Below are positions 9,329 through 18,954 of a stretch of DNA of 64,000 bases, in pieces. Source of the DNA: M55B127 sp034521955 (lineage in GTDB: Bacteria > Bacillota > Halanaerobiia > Halanaerobiales > M55B127); NCBI GenBank assembly GCA_034521955.1, contig JAXHLT010000003.1, positions 682,001 through 746,000 on the forward strand, written 5' to 3'. The notes beneath the pieces are model-generated. The model saw nothing but the letters and a program-made list of their open reading frames with translations. It had not been told where the DNA came from and did not search any database. A program made the translations under genes and the position numbers. Position 1 is the stretch's first letter. Every line of letters starts with the position of its first letter.

Positions 9329-9804
9329 ATTAACACCCCAATTATAAGTGAAATAATTATTGCAAATATAAAGGCAAATACATTTCTTAATATAGTAATT
9401 TTTTTACCCAATTCTTTTAGTTCAATAGGTAATGTTATAAATCCAACCATAGTTAATGTAGTTATAAATGCAGCAACAGGTGTATAAGAAGCCCCTGCTT
9501 CTATTAATGAACCTGCCAATGGTAGTGCAACTATACTTGGGATTAAAGTAATTGCACCAAAAATTGAAGCTAGTACAATCTGAAGTATACTATCATTTGA
9601 ACCAAGATAATTTCTTATCATCTCTGGTGGAATAAAACCAAATATAAGACCGATTAAGACAATAATAACTAACAGCATTGGTAGAACATTAACTGCTTTT
9701 ACTAATGCCATAACTAAGGCCTTTTTGGCCTTTTCTTTGTTTTTAAAAATAGTAAAACCTAATAATGATATTGTAATTGCATTAATTATAATTGCTACCA
9801 TCAT
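9325..9804 (-). CDS. Permease half (COG0701/ArsP-like), first gene
   Basis: A 159-residue membrane protein, about four or five helices, with the motif FGFIPPEMIRNYLGSN followed by GAITLIPSIVALPLAGSLIEAGAS. These correspond to the P-rich loop and the re-entrant segment repeated in both halves of COG0701 permeases. It overlaps the TetR gene upstream and the other permease half downstream by four bases each, which shows translational coupling and a shared function. Probably a two-subunit efflux system controlled by the TetR protein. Confidence 0.72.
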   Translation of the reverse strand: MMVAIIINAITISLLGFTIFKNKEKAKKALVMALVKAVNVLPMLLVIIVLIGLIFGFIPPEMIRNYLGSNDSILQIVLASIFGAITLIPSIVALPLAGSLIEAGASYTPVAAFITTLTMVGFITLPIELKELGKKITILRNVFAFIFAIIISLIIGVLM

Positions 9805-10394
9805 TCCACATCCTTAATATACATTAATAGTTCTAATTTAATTTCATCTAATTTTTCTTTTAGAGAATAAGAAAAGTTGCTGTTTTTCCATTTGGAAACT
9901 GTAATTCTAATACTACCCATAAATACTGATGCAAATACATCGGGATTTATTTCTTTTTTTATTATATTTTCTTTCTGTCCTTTAATTACCAACTTTTTGA
10001 TTTCTTTTTCTCTTTGTTTTTGATGTTCTATAAATTTCTCTTTTATATCTTTGTATTCTCTAAAGATATCTTCTTGAAAACTAATTATTGCAAGATAAGG
10101 ATACTTTTCAAATCTTTTTATTTGTTTATCTATAAAACCATTTAATATATCTAAAACATCTTTTTTAGAATCTATCTCAAACTCACATTCAGCCGAAAAT
10201 ACTAAATCTGTTAACTTATCAATAATTTCCTTTTTGTTTTTAAAATGCCTATATATAGCAGCTTCTGATATATCAATTCTTTCAGCTATATTTCTAATTG
10301 TTAAATTATAAAAACCTTTTTCATATATAATCTTTTGAGCAACATTTAGTACTTCTTCTCTTCTCTCAGAAGAGCTTTTTCTTGTTTTTTTCAT
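9801..10394 (-). CDS. TetR/AcrR-family regulator
   Basis: A transcriptional regulator of 197 residues. The N-terminal helix-turn-helix is clear: VLNVAQKIIYEKGF, LTIRNIAERIDISEAAIYRHFKNKKEII. The C-terminal ligand domain is typical in length but not assignable. The ATG at 10394 is chosen because AGGTG lies six bases upstream; the GTG three codons earlier overlaps that ribosome site. It heads the operon with the split permease, so it most likely represses it and itself. Confidence 0.92.
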   Translation of the reverse strand: MKKTRKSSSERREEVLNVAQKIIYEKGFYNLTIRNIAERIDISEAAIYRHFKNKKEIIDKLTDLVFSAECEFEIDSKKDVLDILNGFIDKQIKRFEKYPYLAIISFQEDIFREYKDIKEKFIEHQKQREKEIKKLVIKGQKENIIKKEINPDVFASVFMGSIRITVSKWKNSNFSYSLKEKLDEIKLELLMYIKDVE

Positions 10395-10412
10395 TAATAA
10401 CACCTGCTTATG

Positions 10413-10430
10413 TTAGTTTACGTTAACTTA
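10413..10430. promoter_or_regulatory. Probable TetR operator
   Basis: An 18-base dyad, TTAGTTTACGTTAACTTA, with 14 of 18 positions symmetric and the core AGTT-N-ACGT-N-AACT. It lies about 20 bases upstream of the TetR start codon, the position and symmetry expected for autorepression of the TetR-permease operon. Confidence 0.6.
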
Positions 10431-10463
10431 TTTATATAATAACATAATTTGCTTCTTTTAGCA

Positions 10464-10492
10464 AATAAAAAACCTGAACCATAAAGTTCAGG
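10464..10492 (-). terminator. Intrinsic terminator after ThiF-like gene
   Basis: Minus-strand CCTGAAC and GTTCAGG form a perfect seven-pair stem around TTTATG, followed by TTTTTTATT. It lies about 120 bases after the ThiF-like gene. Confidence 0.82.
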
Positions 10493-10613
10493 AAGTTTTA
10501 TAAATTATTTTATTAAAAATTGTTTTATGTAAATAGTTATAGAAGTTTTTGGAAAGAAAACCATAAAGTCTTGTTCTATGGTTGAAAAACACTGATTTTA
10601 AAAATTTCTAATA

Positions 10614-11300
10614 TTAATTATCAATAGGTTTTATTGTTACTTTATCTAATTTACCTTCTATCATATCAATTAATAATAGTTCATCTTTTAACTTATTTTC
10701 ATGGTCTATTATTAATTTTAGACCTTCAATAACCTGAAAAGCAGCAACTGTAGTTACTACTGGTGAAAATACCGGTGGAGGATTTTCATTATTTTTATCA
10801 TCTTGAAAAATATCTTTTAATCTTACATTATTTTCAGGGGTTATAACAAGTATTTGGCCAAACCAACCGGTAACACCACCGTGTATAAGAGGTACTTTTT
10901 TATCCAAGGCTTTTTTTTCTAATATAAAACGAGTCTTGATATTATCAAGTGCATCAAATACTAAATCAATATCATTAGGTAGGGTTGTTTCCTCTGATAT
11001 TTTTATATTTTTTACCTCTATCTCTGTTTCCAAATTAAAATCATCTAATCTACTTTTAAATACATCAACCTTGTTTTTTCCAATATCCTTTTTGCCATAA
11101 AATATCTGACGGTTTAAATTAGACAGATCTATTTTATCATAATCATAAGCATAAATCTTGTTTATACCAATTCGCTGTAACTGTTGTGCCTGATTAGTTC
11201 CTAAACCACCACAGCCGGCAATCAAAACATTAAGATTAGTAATTTTATTCAATTCATCTTCAGAAAACATGTTTTTTTGCCTATCAATAAAATCAAGCAT
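10614..11300 (-). CDS. ThiF/MoeB/HesA-type adenylyltransferase (E1-like)
   Basis: ATP-dependent adenylating enzyme of the E1-like superfamily, 228 residues. The nucleotide-binding motif LIAGCGGLGTN (about residue 26), the DLSNLNRQIFY segment with its catalytic Arg/Gln, and DALDNIKTR are all present. The paired CxxC zinc motifs of MoeB/ThiF are absent, and no obvious catalytic cysteine follows, so it resembles the HesA/ThiF-like branch that adenylates a small sulfur carrier or another C-terminal glycine. No thiS, moaD or other sulfur-carrier gene is next to it; the partner is unknown. Confidence 0.85.
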   Translation of the reverse strand: MLDFIDRQKNMFSEDELNKITNLNVLIAGCGGLGTNQAQQLQRIGINKIYAYDYDKIDLSNLNRQIFYGKKDIGKNKVDVFKSRLDDFNLETEIEVKNIKISEETTLPNDIDLVFDALDNIKTRFILEKKALDKKVPLIHGGVTGWFGQILVITPENNVRLKDIFQDDKNNENPPPVFSPVVTTVAAFQVIEGLKLIIDHENKLKDELLLIDMIEGKLDKVTIKPIDN

Positions 11301-11345
11301 ATCTATACTTCCTCCTAAAGAATTATCTTAAACTAATACATAAAA

Positions 11346-11540
11346 TTAAAAATAAATTTCATTAATTTCATCACTAGTTTTGTATTTAAAATCTTCATAG
11401 TCCTGTATTGCTTTTTCTTGTTGTCTTTTTCTTAATTCATTATAATAATCAAAGTTATCTAAAAAACTGTTTTTACAACTTTTTTATCAATTTTATTTCT
11501 CTTTACATTATCTTCTAATATATTCTTTCCTTTTTCTATA
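11346..11540 (-). pseudogene. Possible decayed tail of an HD-type signalling gene
   Basis: Between the HD-GYP gene and the ThiF-like gene the minus strand holds two short open stretches in different frames: KGKNILEDNVKRNKIDKKVVKTVF, then FDYYNELRKRQQEKAIQDYEDF ending in a stop at 11346-11348. Joined by a one-base shift near 11471 they read as one charged helical tail, as found at the C-terminus of some HD-domain proteins. No start codon belongs to it. The assignment is tentative. Confidence 0.35.
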
Positions 11541-11562
11541 TATTATTATAAATTTTCAATAT

Positions 11563-14194
11563 CTATTTTTCTATTATTTGTATAAATTTATCAACAAGGT
11601 TGGGATCAAATTGACTTCCTGCATTAGCCTTTAGCTCTTTAATAGCTTCTTTTTTTGACTTCTTCTTACTATAAACTCTCTCACTTATCATAACATCATA
11701 AGCATCAACAATACTAATTATTCTAGAAAGTAATGGAATATTGGTACCTTTTAGTTTTTGAGGGTACCCTGTTCCATCCCATCTTTCATGATGTGATAAA
11801 ATTTCTTGAGCAATATGAGAAAACTCTTCAACCTCAGAACAAATTCTGAAACCTGTAGCTGGGTGTCCCTTTATTTTTTCCCATTCTTCTATATCTAATT
11901 CACCTGGTTTATTTAGTATTTCTTCAGGTATTGTTGTCTTTCCAATATCATGTAAAACAGCTAATAGGGAAACTCTCTCAAGTTCAGAACTTTTAAGATT
12001 AATTTTTTCACCTAAATTTATTGCTAACTTTTTCATTCGTTCTGAATGGTCTTTTGACTCCTGACTTTTTTGTTGCAGTGTAGTAAGAAGTGTATTAACA
12101 ATATTACTACTAACACTTTGTTTTTCAAGTAATTTATCCTTGTACATCATATCTTCTGCTTTTATAAATAGTGAAGTTATATACACTTTCATCTTTATCA
12201 GTTTTAACTGAATATCCAACTGCTAAAGATAAAGGCATTTTTTCATCTTTGCCAACATCAACAAATGCTTTTTTATTTTTTATCCTTCTAGCTAATTTTT
12301 CAACAGTCTCATATGAAGTCTGATTTAATAGAATAACAAATTCATCTCCACCCCATCGGGCGATAATATCTTCTTCTCTAAATGTGTTTTTTAAAACTTC
12401 TGCAGTTTTTAGTAAGAACTTATCACCTGTTTTATGACCATAACTATCATTGACTAATTTAAGGCCATTTAAATCTATCATTATCATACTTATTGGAAGT
12501 TGTCTTTTTACATCTAATCTTCTAATTTCTGTTTCTAAAAAAGCCCTGTTATATAAATCAGTTAAATTATCATGTAAACTTAAATATCTAACCTCTTCTT
12601 CCTGTTTTTTACGATCTGTTATATCATTGTATACTGCATACCCACCGATTAATTGACCATTTAGTTTGACTGGAATACCTTTGATTATACATTCAATTGG
12701 CTTACCATCTTTTGTATAACGAGTACCTTCCTGTTCAACTGTTTCACCTGATAATAGTTGTGCAGTTAGATTTTTGTTTGCGGAATCTTCTTTTCCGATG
12801 TTTAAAATATCATCTAAATTTTTACCTTTGATTATTTGTAATCTATAACCAAATTTATCTATAAAAGCTTGGTTAGTGTCAACTACACAGTGATCTTTAT
12901 CTAAAACAACAATAGGATCATCTGAATTTTTATATAATGATTTATACCAACGATTTTCTCTGCGCATTTCCTTTTGAGCAAATTTTCTATCTGTAATATC
13001 ATTTGAAAGAACAAAAATACCTTCTGGAACTGGATGAGCCCTTAGCTTAAACCATCTATTTGTACCATCTGGTAATGTAAATTCATTTTCAAACTCCTGT
13101 GTTTTTCTTTTGTTCATACATTTTTTTAATACATTAAACATATGAGTATCTTCTATACCAGGAAAAATTTCAGTCATCTTATTGCCAATTAGTTCATTTC
13201 TAGACATTTTTACTTGTTTAGTTAAGGCATCATTAATATATAAATACTCCCAATCATAGTTGATTACCTGACACCCCTCTAACATTGTATTAAATAATGT
13301 ACTATATCTTTCTTCAGATTTTCTTAATTTTTCTTTAGCTTCATACTGTTTAGTAACATCACTAAAAACTAAAATTACACCTAATATTTCACCATCATCA
13401 TTTTTAATTGGAGAAGCACTATCAGCAATTTGCCTTTCTAGTTCCATCTTTAGTAAGTAGTGTTGTATCATTAGCTAACCCAACTACCTTGCCTGTTTTT
13501 AAGACAACCTTAACTGGATTTGTTACTTCTTTTTAGTTTTAGCATTATAAATCTTAAAAATATTATCTAAATTTTCTCCTTCAACTTCACTATAATTATA
13601 TCCTGTTAATTCTTCAGCTTTACTGTTCATACGATCTATATTACCATCTAAATCTGTGGTGATTACAGCATCACCTATAGACTGTAAAGTTATATCTAAT
13701 CTTTTTTGATTTTTTTTCAACTGATCATTTTTTAAAATCAGATTTAAATGAGTTTCTAATAAATCTTTGAATTCCTTCAAAATTTCTTCTTTTTCTTTAT
13801 TGTAAGTGTTTTCTTTTGTATCTAAAACACATAAAGTTCCAAAAAATTCCCCATCAGGCCATTTAATTGGAAATCCAAGATAAGAAATCATGCCTTTTTT
13901 TATATCAGGATTGTTTTTCCATTTTTCATCTTTTAAAGCATTTGGAATTAAAAGCTTTTCATCATTTTTCATTACTGTTTCACAGTATAACCCATCTAAC
14001 TTATCCTTCTCTCCTGCTCGATAAGGGTTTTTGTCATTATCACTAGCTCTAAATACTTCTATATATGGTGGGTCTACTCGCATAATTAAAGCAGCCGGTA
14101 CATCAATTACTTCAGCTAATAAGTCTACTGTCCTCTGCCATTTTTGAACAATGCCATCTGGAATTTTGATTTCTTTAATTAAAGGATACTCCAT
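11563..14194 (-). pseudogene. GAF-PAS-PAS-PAS-GGDEF-HD-GYP c-di-GMP protein, multiple frameshifts
   Basis: Three reading frames together spell one sensor protein of about 870 residues. A GAF domain and first PAS read from 14194; two further PAS domains and a diguanylate cyclase domain with RWGGDEFVILL lie in the middle; an HD-GYP phosphodiesterase domain (LHDIGKTTIPE, HHERWDGTGYP) is at the end. Frame changes fall in the five-T run at 13530-13534 (one base missing), near 13438-13441 (one extra base) and near 12172-12180. Each can be repaired by one base to give a continuous family-like sequence. Either the gene is decaying or the assembly has indels. Confidence 0.8.
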
Positions 14195-14293
14195 ACTCTC
14201 TCCTCCTTTTTAACTAATATAAGTATAAGTTTTTAATAATTATTACTAATCATATATTATATAAGTTAGATATAATCAAGAAAATACCTTTTA

Positions 14294-14322
14294 AATAAAA
14301 AAACGTCAAGTTTTACCTTGAC
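14294..14322 (-). terminator. Intrinsic terminator after tRNA-Sec
   Basis: Minus-strand GTCAAG pairs with CTTGAC around GTAAAA, followed by GTTTTTTTATTT. It closes the operon that ends with selB and tRNA-Sec. Confidence 0.85.
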
Positions 14323-14330
14323 AGTTAAAA

Positions 14331-14429
14331 TGGCGGGAACGTGTGGGAATCGAACCCACCAAAGGCCGGTCTGCCGACCTCCCATTGGATTTGAAGTCCA
14401 AGATATCCACCATGGATACAGCCGCTCCC
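14331..14429 (-). tRNA. selC: tRNA-Sec (anticodon UCA)
   Basis: The 99-base gene shows a GGGAGCG acceptor arm pairing with CGTTCCC (one G-U pair), a D arm (TATCC/GGATA), and an anticodon stem TTGGA/TCCAA enclosing loop CTTCAAA with anticodon TCA. It also has a long variable arm (AGGTCGG...CCGGCCT), a T arm GTGGG-TTCGATT-CCCAC, discriminator G and an encoded CCA end. The long variable arm and UCA anticodon identify the selenocysteine tRNA. The eighth acceptor pair would be G-A, so it may be unpaired. It lies 50 bases after selB and before a terminator, so it is probably cut from the same transcript. Confidence 0.95.
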
Positions 14430-14479
14430 GTAAAATTTTATACAATTTTTATTATATATCATTATAGAAAATTTGTAAA

Positions 14480-16384
14480 TTATTTAAATAAAATTCTTTT
14501 TTCTCCAGTTCGTTTAGTAATCTTTTTTTGATCAAAGTATTCTAACAATGCTAAAGTATACTTTCTACTACTGTCTAATAAGTCTCTATACTCCCCTAAA
14601 GTTATTGAATTATTTTCTTTTAGATAGTTGATTAATAATTTTTTAGCCTCATTAACTGCTGAAGTTAAAAAGAAAAGATCTTCTTTTAGATGTATAATCT
14701 CATCTTGATCAACCAAGTAGTTAAAAACTTCTTCTCTTTTATCATCATTATCTGTTATTTCATCTACACTCGGAGGCATAAACTTACTCTCTTTTAATTT
14801 AGTTAAAATCTCATCTTTTATCATTTCTTCTTTTTCATTTAATATTATTTGTCGATCATATTTTTTAATATAAGAATTAACTATCTGAACTAATTTTTCT
14901 TCTTCTAATAGTTCTAATAATTTATTAAATTCAAGATTATCTAAATCTATTGATAATCGAGTTCTTAATTCCTCTTTAGAAATACCAATTTTTAACCTGT
15001 TTTTTTGATGGAACTGATCTAAGTTCTCTACTACTTCGTCTTTTAATTTATTAAAGTTAGACTTATGAATTAAAGTTTTTGTATCTCCTTGGTTTAAAAA
15101 TATTACTTTTTTCTCTTCTTTTAATTTAGCTAATATATTTTCGATTTTTTCTTTTTTTAAGCTGCTTTTTTTAACAAGATATTCAATACTTACTGTAGTT
15201 TTATTTTGTAATTCAGTTAGATACTCAACTCTATCTTTTGTATTTGCAGATTCTAATGTTTCTAACTCTTCAATCATTTTATCATTAAATCTTTTTTTAC
15301 GATGAGGATGTGTTTCTAATATATTTCCACCACCAATTGTTGTCATTGGTGAATATCTTCTAATAACAAAGTTTTCATTAAAACGAGCAACCGTTTTTTC
15401 TTCCAGTCTAAACTGTACTAAGCCGCTTTCACCTGGTAAAAGTTCTTTTTTGTCCAGTAAATATACTCTCCCGATTATTTCATTGGCTCCAATATGAAAT
15501 CTAATTCGATCACCGTGTTTTACTATTAAGGGTGCATTTTTTAATACTTTTAATCTACCATCTAAAAACTCCGTATTTATTAAACTTTCAGATGTAGCTA
15601 ATACATCTCCTCTATTTATTTCATCTTTATCAACACCTGATAAATTAATACCAACCCTTTGACCTGGATAAGCAGAATCTGCATCACTATTGTGTACTTC
15701 CAAGCTTCTTACCCTTACTTCTTGTTTTTCGGGATATACGGTTAGTTTATCTTCAACATTAATCTTTCCACTAACTAAAGTTCCTGTTACAATTGTTCCA
15801 TGACCCTTTATTGTAAATACTCTATCGATTGGAAAGTATACATTACCGGTAACATCTTTTTCTTCCAATTGATCAATTATATCTATTAACTTATCTTTTA
15901 ATTTCTCTATTCCAATATTTTCAGTAGCAGATACAGGTATGACAGGTGAATCATTTAAAAAAGTATCAGAAAGTTCTTCTTTAATCTCCTCTATCATTAA
16001 TTCACGCCATTCATCTTCAACCATATCAATCTTTGTTAATACAATAATACCTTTTTGTACATTTAACAAACTTAAAATATCTAAATGTTCTCGGGTCTGG
16101 GGCATTACACCTTCATCAGCAGCAATAACTAATAAAGCTATATCAACTCCACCAGCTCCTGCTAACATGTTTTTTATGAACTTCTCATGACCAGGTACAT
16201 CTACTATACCTACTGTATAGTCTTCATTGAGACTTAAATCTGTAAATCCTAAATCAATTGATATTCCTCTTTTTTTCTCTTCAGATAACCGATCTGTATC
16301 TGTCCCACTTAAAGCCTTTATTAAAGTTGTTTTACCGTGATCGATGTGTCCTGCGGTACCTACTATGTAATTTTTAGGGGACAT
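14480..16384 (-). CDS. selB: Selenocysteine-specific translation elongation factor SelB
   Basis: Delivers Sec-tRNA to UGA codons marked by a bSECIS hairpin. 634 residues, the usual bacterial length. The EF-Tu-like GTPase domain has GTAGHIDHGKTTL (residues 9-21), DVPGHEKF and LTKIDM. Beta-barrel domains 2 and 3 follow, then about 260 residues of winged helices that bind the SECIS RNA. ATG start with AGGAGG upstream. It lies 14 bases after selA and ahead of tRNA-Sec, so all three are made from one transcript with the reductase genes they serve. Confidence 0.97.
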   Translation of the reverse strand: MSPKNYIVGTAGHIDHGKTTLIKALSGTDTDRLSEEKKRGISIDLGFTDLSLNEDYTVGIVDVPGHEKFIKNMLAGAGGVDIALLVIAADEGVMPQTREHLDILSLLNVQKGIIVLTKIDMVEDEWRELMIEEIKEELSDTFLNDSPVIPVSATENIGIEKLKDKLIDIIDQLEEKDVTGNVYFPIDRVFTIKGHGTIVTGTLVSGKINVEDKLTVYPEKQEVRVRSLEVHNSDADSAYPGQRVGINLSGVDKDEINRGDVLATSESLINTEFLDGRLKVLKNAPLIVKHGDRIRFHIGANEIIGRVYLLDKKELLPGESGLVQFRLEEKTVARFNENFVIRRYSPMTTIGGGNILETHPHRKKRFNDKMIEELETLESANTKDRVEYLTELQNKTTVSIEYLVKKSSLKKEKIENILAKLKEEKKVIFLNQGDTKTLIHKSNFNKLKDEVVENLDQFHQKNRLKIGISKEELRTRLSIDLDNLEFNKLLELLEEEKLVQIVNSYIKKYDRQIILNEKEEMIKDEILTKLKESKFMPPSVDEITDNDDKREEVFNYLVDQDEIIHLKEDLFFLTSAVNEAKKLLINYLKENNSITLGEYRDLLDSSRKYTLALLEYFDQKKITKRTGEKRILFK

Positions 16385-16398
16385 TTTGTTTCCTCCTA

Positions 16399-17803
16399 TT
16401 AAAAAATCTTTTTAAATCCATCTACAATTTGATCTATTTCTTTATCTTTTACTGTTCTTAAATCAATATACATATGATCATCATGGAGTCTAGTAAAGAT
16501 TGGTACTTCATTCATTCTTAACTTATATGATAGCTCATTTAATTCATACTTACTGTGTTTTACTTTTACAACAAAAGTGGGAATATCCTGTAATGGAAAT
16601 GCTCCACCACCTACCTTTGAAGTATCTTCTTTTATATCTATTTCAAGTGAATCATTTTTTAGTTTCACTAACTTATCTTTTAGTTTTTCTGCTTTTTCTT
16701 TAATTTTACTTTTACTTTCATTAAGCATTTTAATTGTCGGGATTTCTTTTCTTTCTGTTTTTTTAATATATGCTCTTAAAGTTGCTTCTAAAGCTGCTAA
16801 AGTAAACTTATCAACTCGTATAGCCCTTGTTAATGGATTAACCTTAAGTTTGTCTATAAAGTCTTTTTTACCCACAATAATACCGGCCTGTGGGCCGCCA
16901 AGTAATTTATCTCCACTAAAGGAAACCAAATCAGCACCTTGGTCAATCTTTTCAGCAACTGTTGGTTCATCTTTTAGTCCTAAGTCTGACAGATTATTAA
17001 TAATCCCACTACCTAGATCTTCTACAACAGGTAGATCATATTCTTTTCCTAAATCAACTAATTCTTTTAACTTAACTTCTTTTGTAAAACCCATAACACG
17101 ATAATTACTGGTATGAACTTTTAAAAGCATTCCGGTCTTTTCATTTATTTTTTCTTCGTAATCTTTTATGTATACCTTATTAGTTGCACCAACCTCTATT
17201 AACTTTGCACCACTTTTTTCCATAACATCTGGGATGCGAAATGAACCACCGACTTCAACCATTTCACCCCTTGATAAAATTACTTCTTTGTTTTTAGCAA
17301 AGGTATCTAAAATTAATAAAACGGCAGCTGCATTATTATTTACAACCAATACACTTTCTGCATTAGTTAGTTCTTTTAAAAATGAAGTTACACTTTTATA
17401 ACGTGAACCACGTTCACCTGTGTTTTTATCAATTTCTAATGTTGAATAGTTTTCAGCAACATTAACTAATGATTGAACTGCATCAGCTGATAAAAGTGAT
17501 CTCCCTAAATTAGTATGAACAACTGTCCCTGTTGCATTGATTACTTTCTCTAAAGTTGGTTTTAAATATTCAATAATATGATTTTTAATTTCATCTATAA
17601 TAGAATCAATACTAAAATCTAAGTTTTCTTCTTTTAATTTCTTCAATATCTGTTTTTGCAATTTTTTCTCTTTTTTTATCTAATACTTTTCTAATTGAAT
17701 TTAATACTAACTCATGGTTATATTTATCAATTAGTTTCTTAGATTTATCACTCTCTAATATGTCATTTACAGCAGGAATTTTTTGAAACAGTTCATTTTT
17801 CAT
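16399..17803 (-). CDS. selA: L-seryl-tRNA(Sec) selenium transferase SelA, apparent frameshift
   Basis: PLP enzyme converting Ser-tRNA(Sec) to Sec-tRNA(Sec) with selenophosphate. Residues 1-60 (MKNELFQKIPAVNDILES onward) read from 17803. After about 17640 the frame must change by one base to continue as EENLDFSIDSIID, the PTLEKVINATGTVVHTNLGR motif and the PLP-lysine segment SFSGDKLLGGPQAG. Deleting one A from the AAAA near 17635-17638 gives an intact SelA. A TTG start at 17661 could give a shortened protein, but no ribosome site precedes it. As five genes here need Sec, a sequencing error or a tolerated shift is likelier than loss. Confidence 0.9.
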
Positions 17804-17805
17804 TG

Positions 17806-18954
17806 TTATCCCTCTTTTTTGGCAATTTTCTCTATCACTGACAATGTTTCATTTATTTCATCTAATGTATTAAAGTAACTAAAACTAAATCTTACCATTC
17901 CTTTTTGGTCTGTTTTTAAAGATTTATGAACATATGGAGCACAGTGCATTCCAGCTCTTACAGATATATTATATCTATTTTGCAAGATATGAGCAAATTT
18001 TGCTGCACTAAGATTATCAAGATTTATACTTACAACTCCAACCTTTTTATCTAAATCAGTAGTTCCATATATTTTTATATTATCAATTTCTTTTAATCCT
18101 TTTAAAAAGACTGATAAAAGTTGTCTTTCATGTTGATAGATTTTATCAATACCTATTTTTTTAATAAAATCCAACCCTGCACCTAAACCTACAATACCAA
18201 GAGTATTTAATGTACCACTTTCATATTTATCAGGCCTAATTTCAGGCTGTAATTCATCCAAAGAGTTACTTCCAGTTCCACCTTCAATAATTGTATCAAG
18301 ATCAATATCTTCTTTTATATAAAGTCCTCCAATTCCCGGAGGACCGTAAAGTGATTTATGACCCGGAACAGCCAACATATCAATTTTTAATTTGGATAGA
18401 TCAATTTCAAGTATACCTGCAGTTTGTGCTGCATCAACTAATAATTTAATATCATTATCACCTGCAAATTCAGCTATTTCTTCAATATTATTTATTGTAC
18501 CCAATACATTTGAAGCATGTGATAACACTATTAAACTGGTATTCTCATTAATAGCCTCTTTAATTTTATCAACATCTATTATACCATCCTTATTAAAGTC
18601 TACAAAAGTAACAGTAATCCTACCCTCTTTTTGAAGCTTATTAAGAGGGCGGATTACTGAATTATGTTCAAGCTTTGTAGATATTACATGATCATTTTGC
18701 TTTAGATATCCCTTTAACGCTAAATTAAGAGACATAGTTGCCCCAGAAGTGAAAATAAAGTTTGAAGAGTCCTCAATACCAAAAAATTTAGCTAACTTTT
18801 CTCTGGTATCAAAGATAACTCTATTTATATCCATTGTTTTTTCATCCTGGGAACGACCCGGATTAACCCCATTGTTTCTAAAGAAGTAATCTACTTTTTC
18901 ATATACTTCTTTAGGTTTTGGGTATGTGGTCGCAGCATTGTTTAAATATATCAT
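17806..18954 (-). CDS. Cysteine desulfurase-like class V aminotransferase
   Basis: PLP enzyme of the NifS/CsdB group, 382 residues. It starts LNNAATTYPKP; the PLP lysine lies in AVPGHKSLYGPPGIG (about residue 200) and the nucleophilic cysteine in RAGMHCAPYVHKS (about 342). These enzymes release S or Se from cysteine or selenocysteine. Its position between grdD and selA, with the ATG directly next to the grdD stop and selA three bases after its own stop, suggests that it supplies selenium for SelD. No iron-sulfur scaffold gene is near, which supports that. The selenium role is inference. Confidence 0.88.
   Translation of the reverse strand: MIYLNNAATTYPKPKEVYEKVDYFFRNNGVNPGRSQDEKTMDINRVIFDTREKLAKFFGIEDSSNFIFTSGATMSLNLALKGYLKQNDHVISTKLEHNSVIRPLNKLQKEGRITVTFVDFNKDGIIDVDKIKEAINENTSLIVLSHASNVLGTINNIEEIAEFAGDNDIKLLVDAAQTAGILEIDLSKLKIDMLAVPGHKSLYGPPGIGGLYIKEDIDLDTIIEGGTGSNSLDELQPEIRPDKYESGTLNTLGIVGLGAGLDFIKKIGIDKIYQHERQLLSVFLKGLKEIDNIKIYGTTDLDKKVGVVSINLDNLSAAKFAHILQNRYNISVRAGMHCAPYVHKSLKTDQKGMVRFSFSYFNTLDEINETLSVIEKIAKKEG

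Noticed and set aside
10548..10600. Hairpin AACCATA/TATGGTT after the ThiF-like gene
   Set aside because: Only seven AT-rich pairs and no T tract; the better terminator is at 10464-10492.
16577..17104. Plus-strand reading frame of 175 codons opposite selA
   Set aside because: It has no ribosome site and mirrors the codon pattern of the real minus-strand gene.
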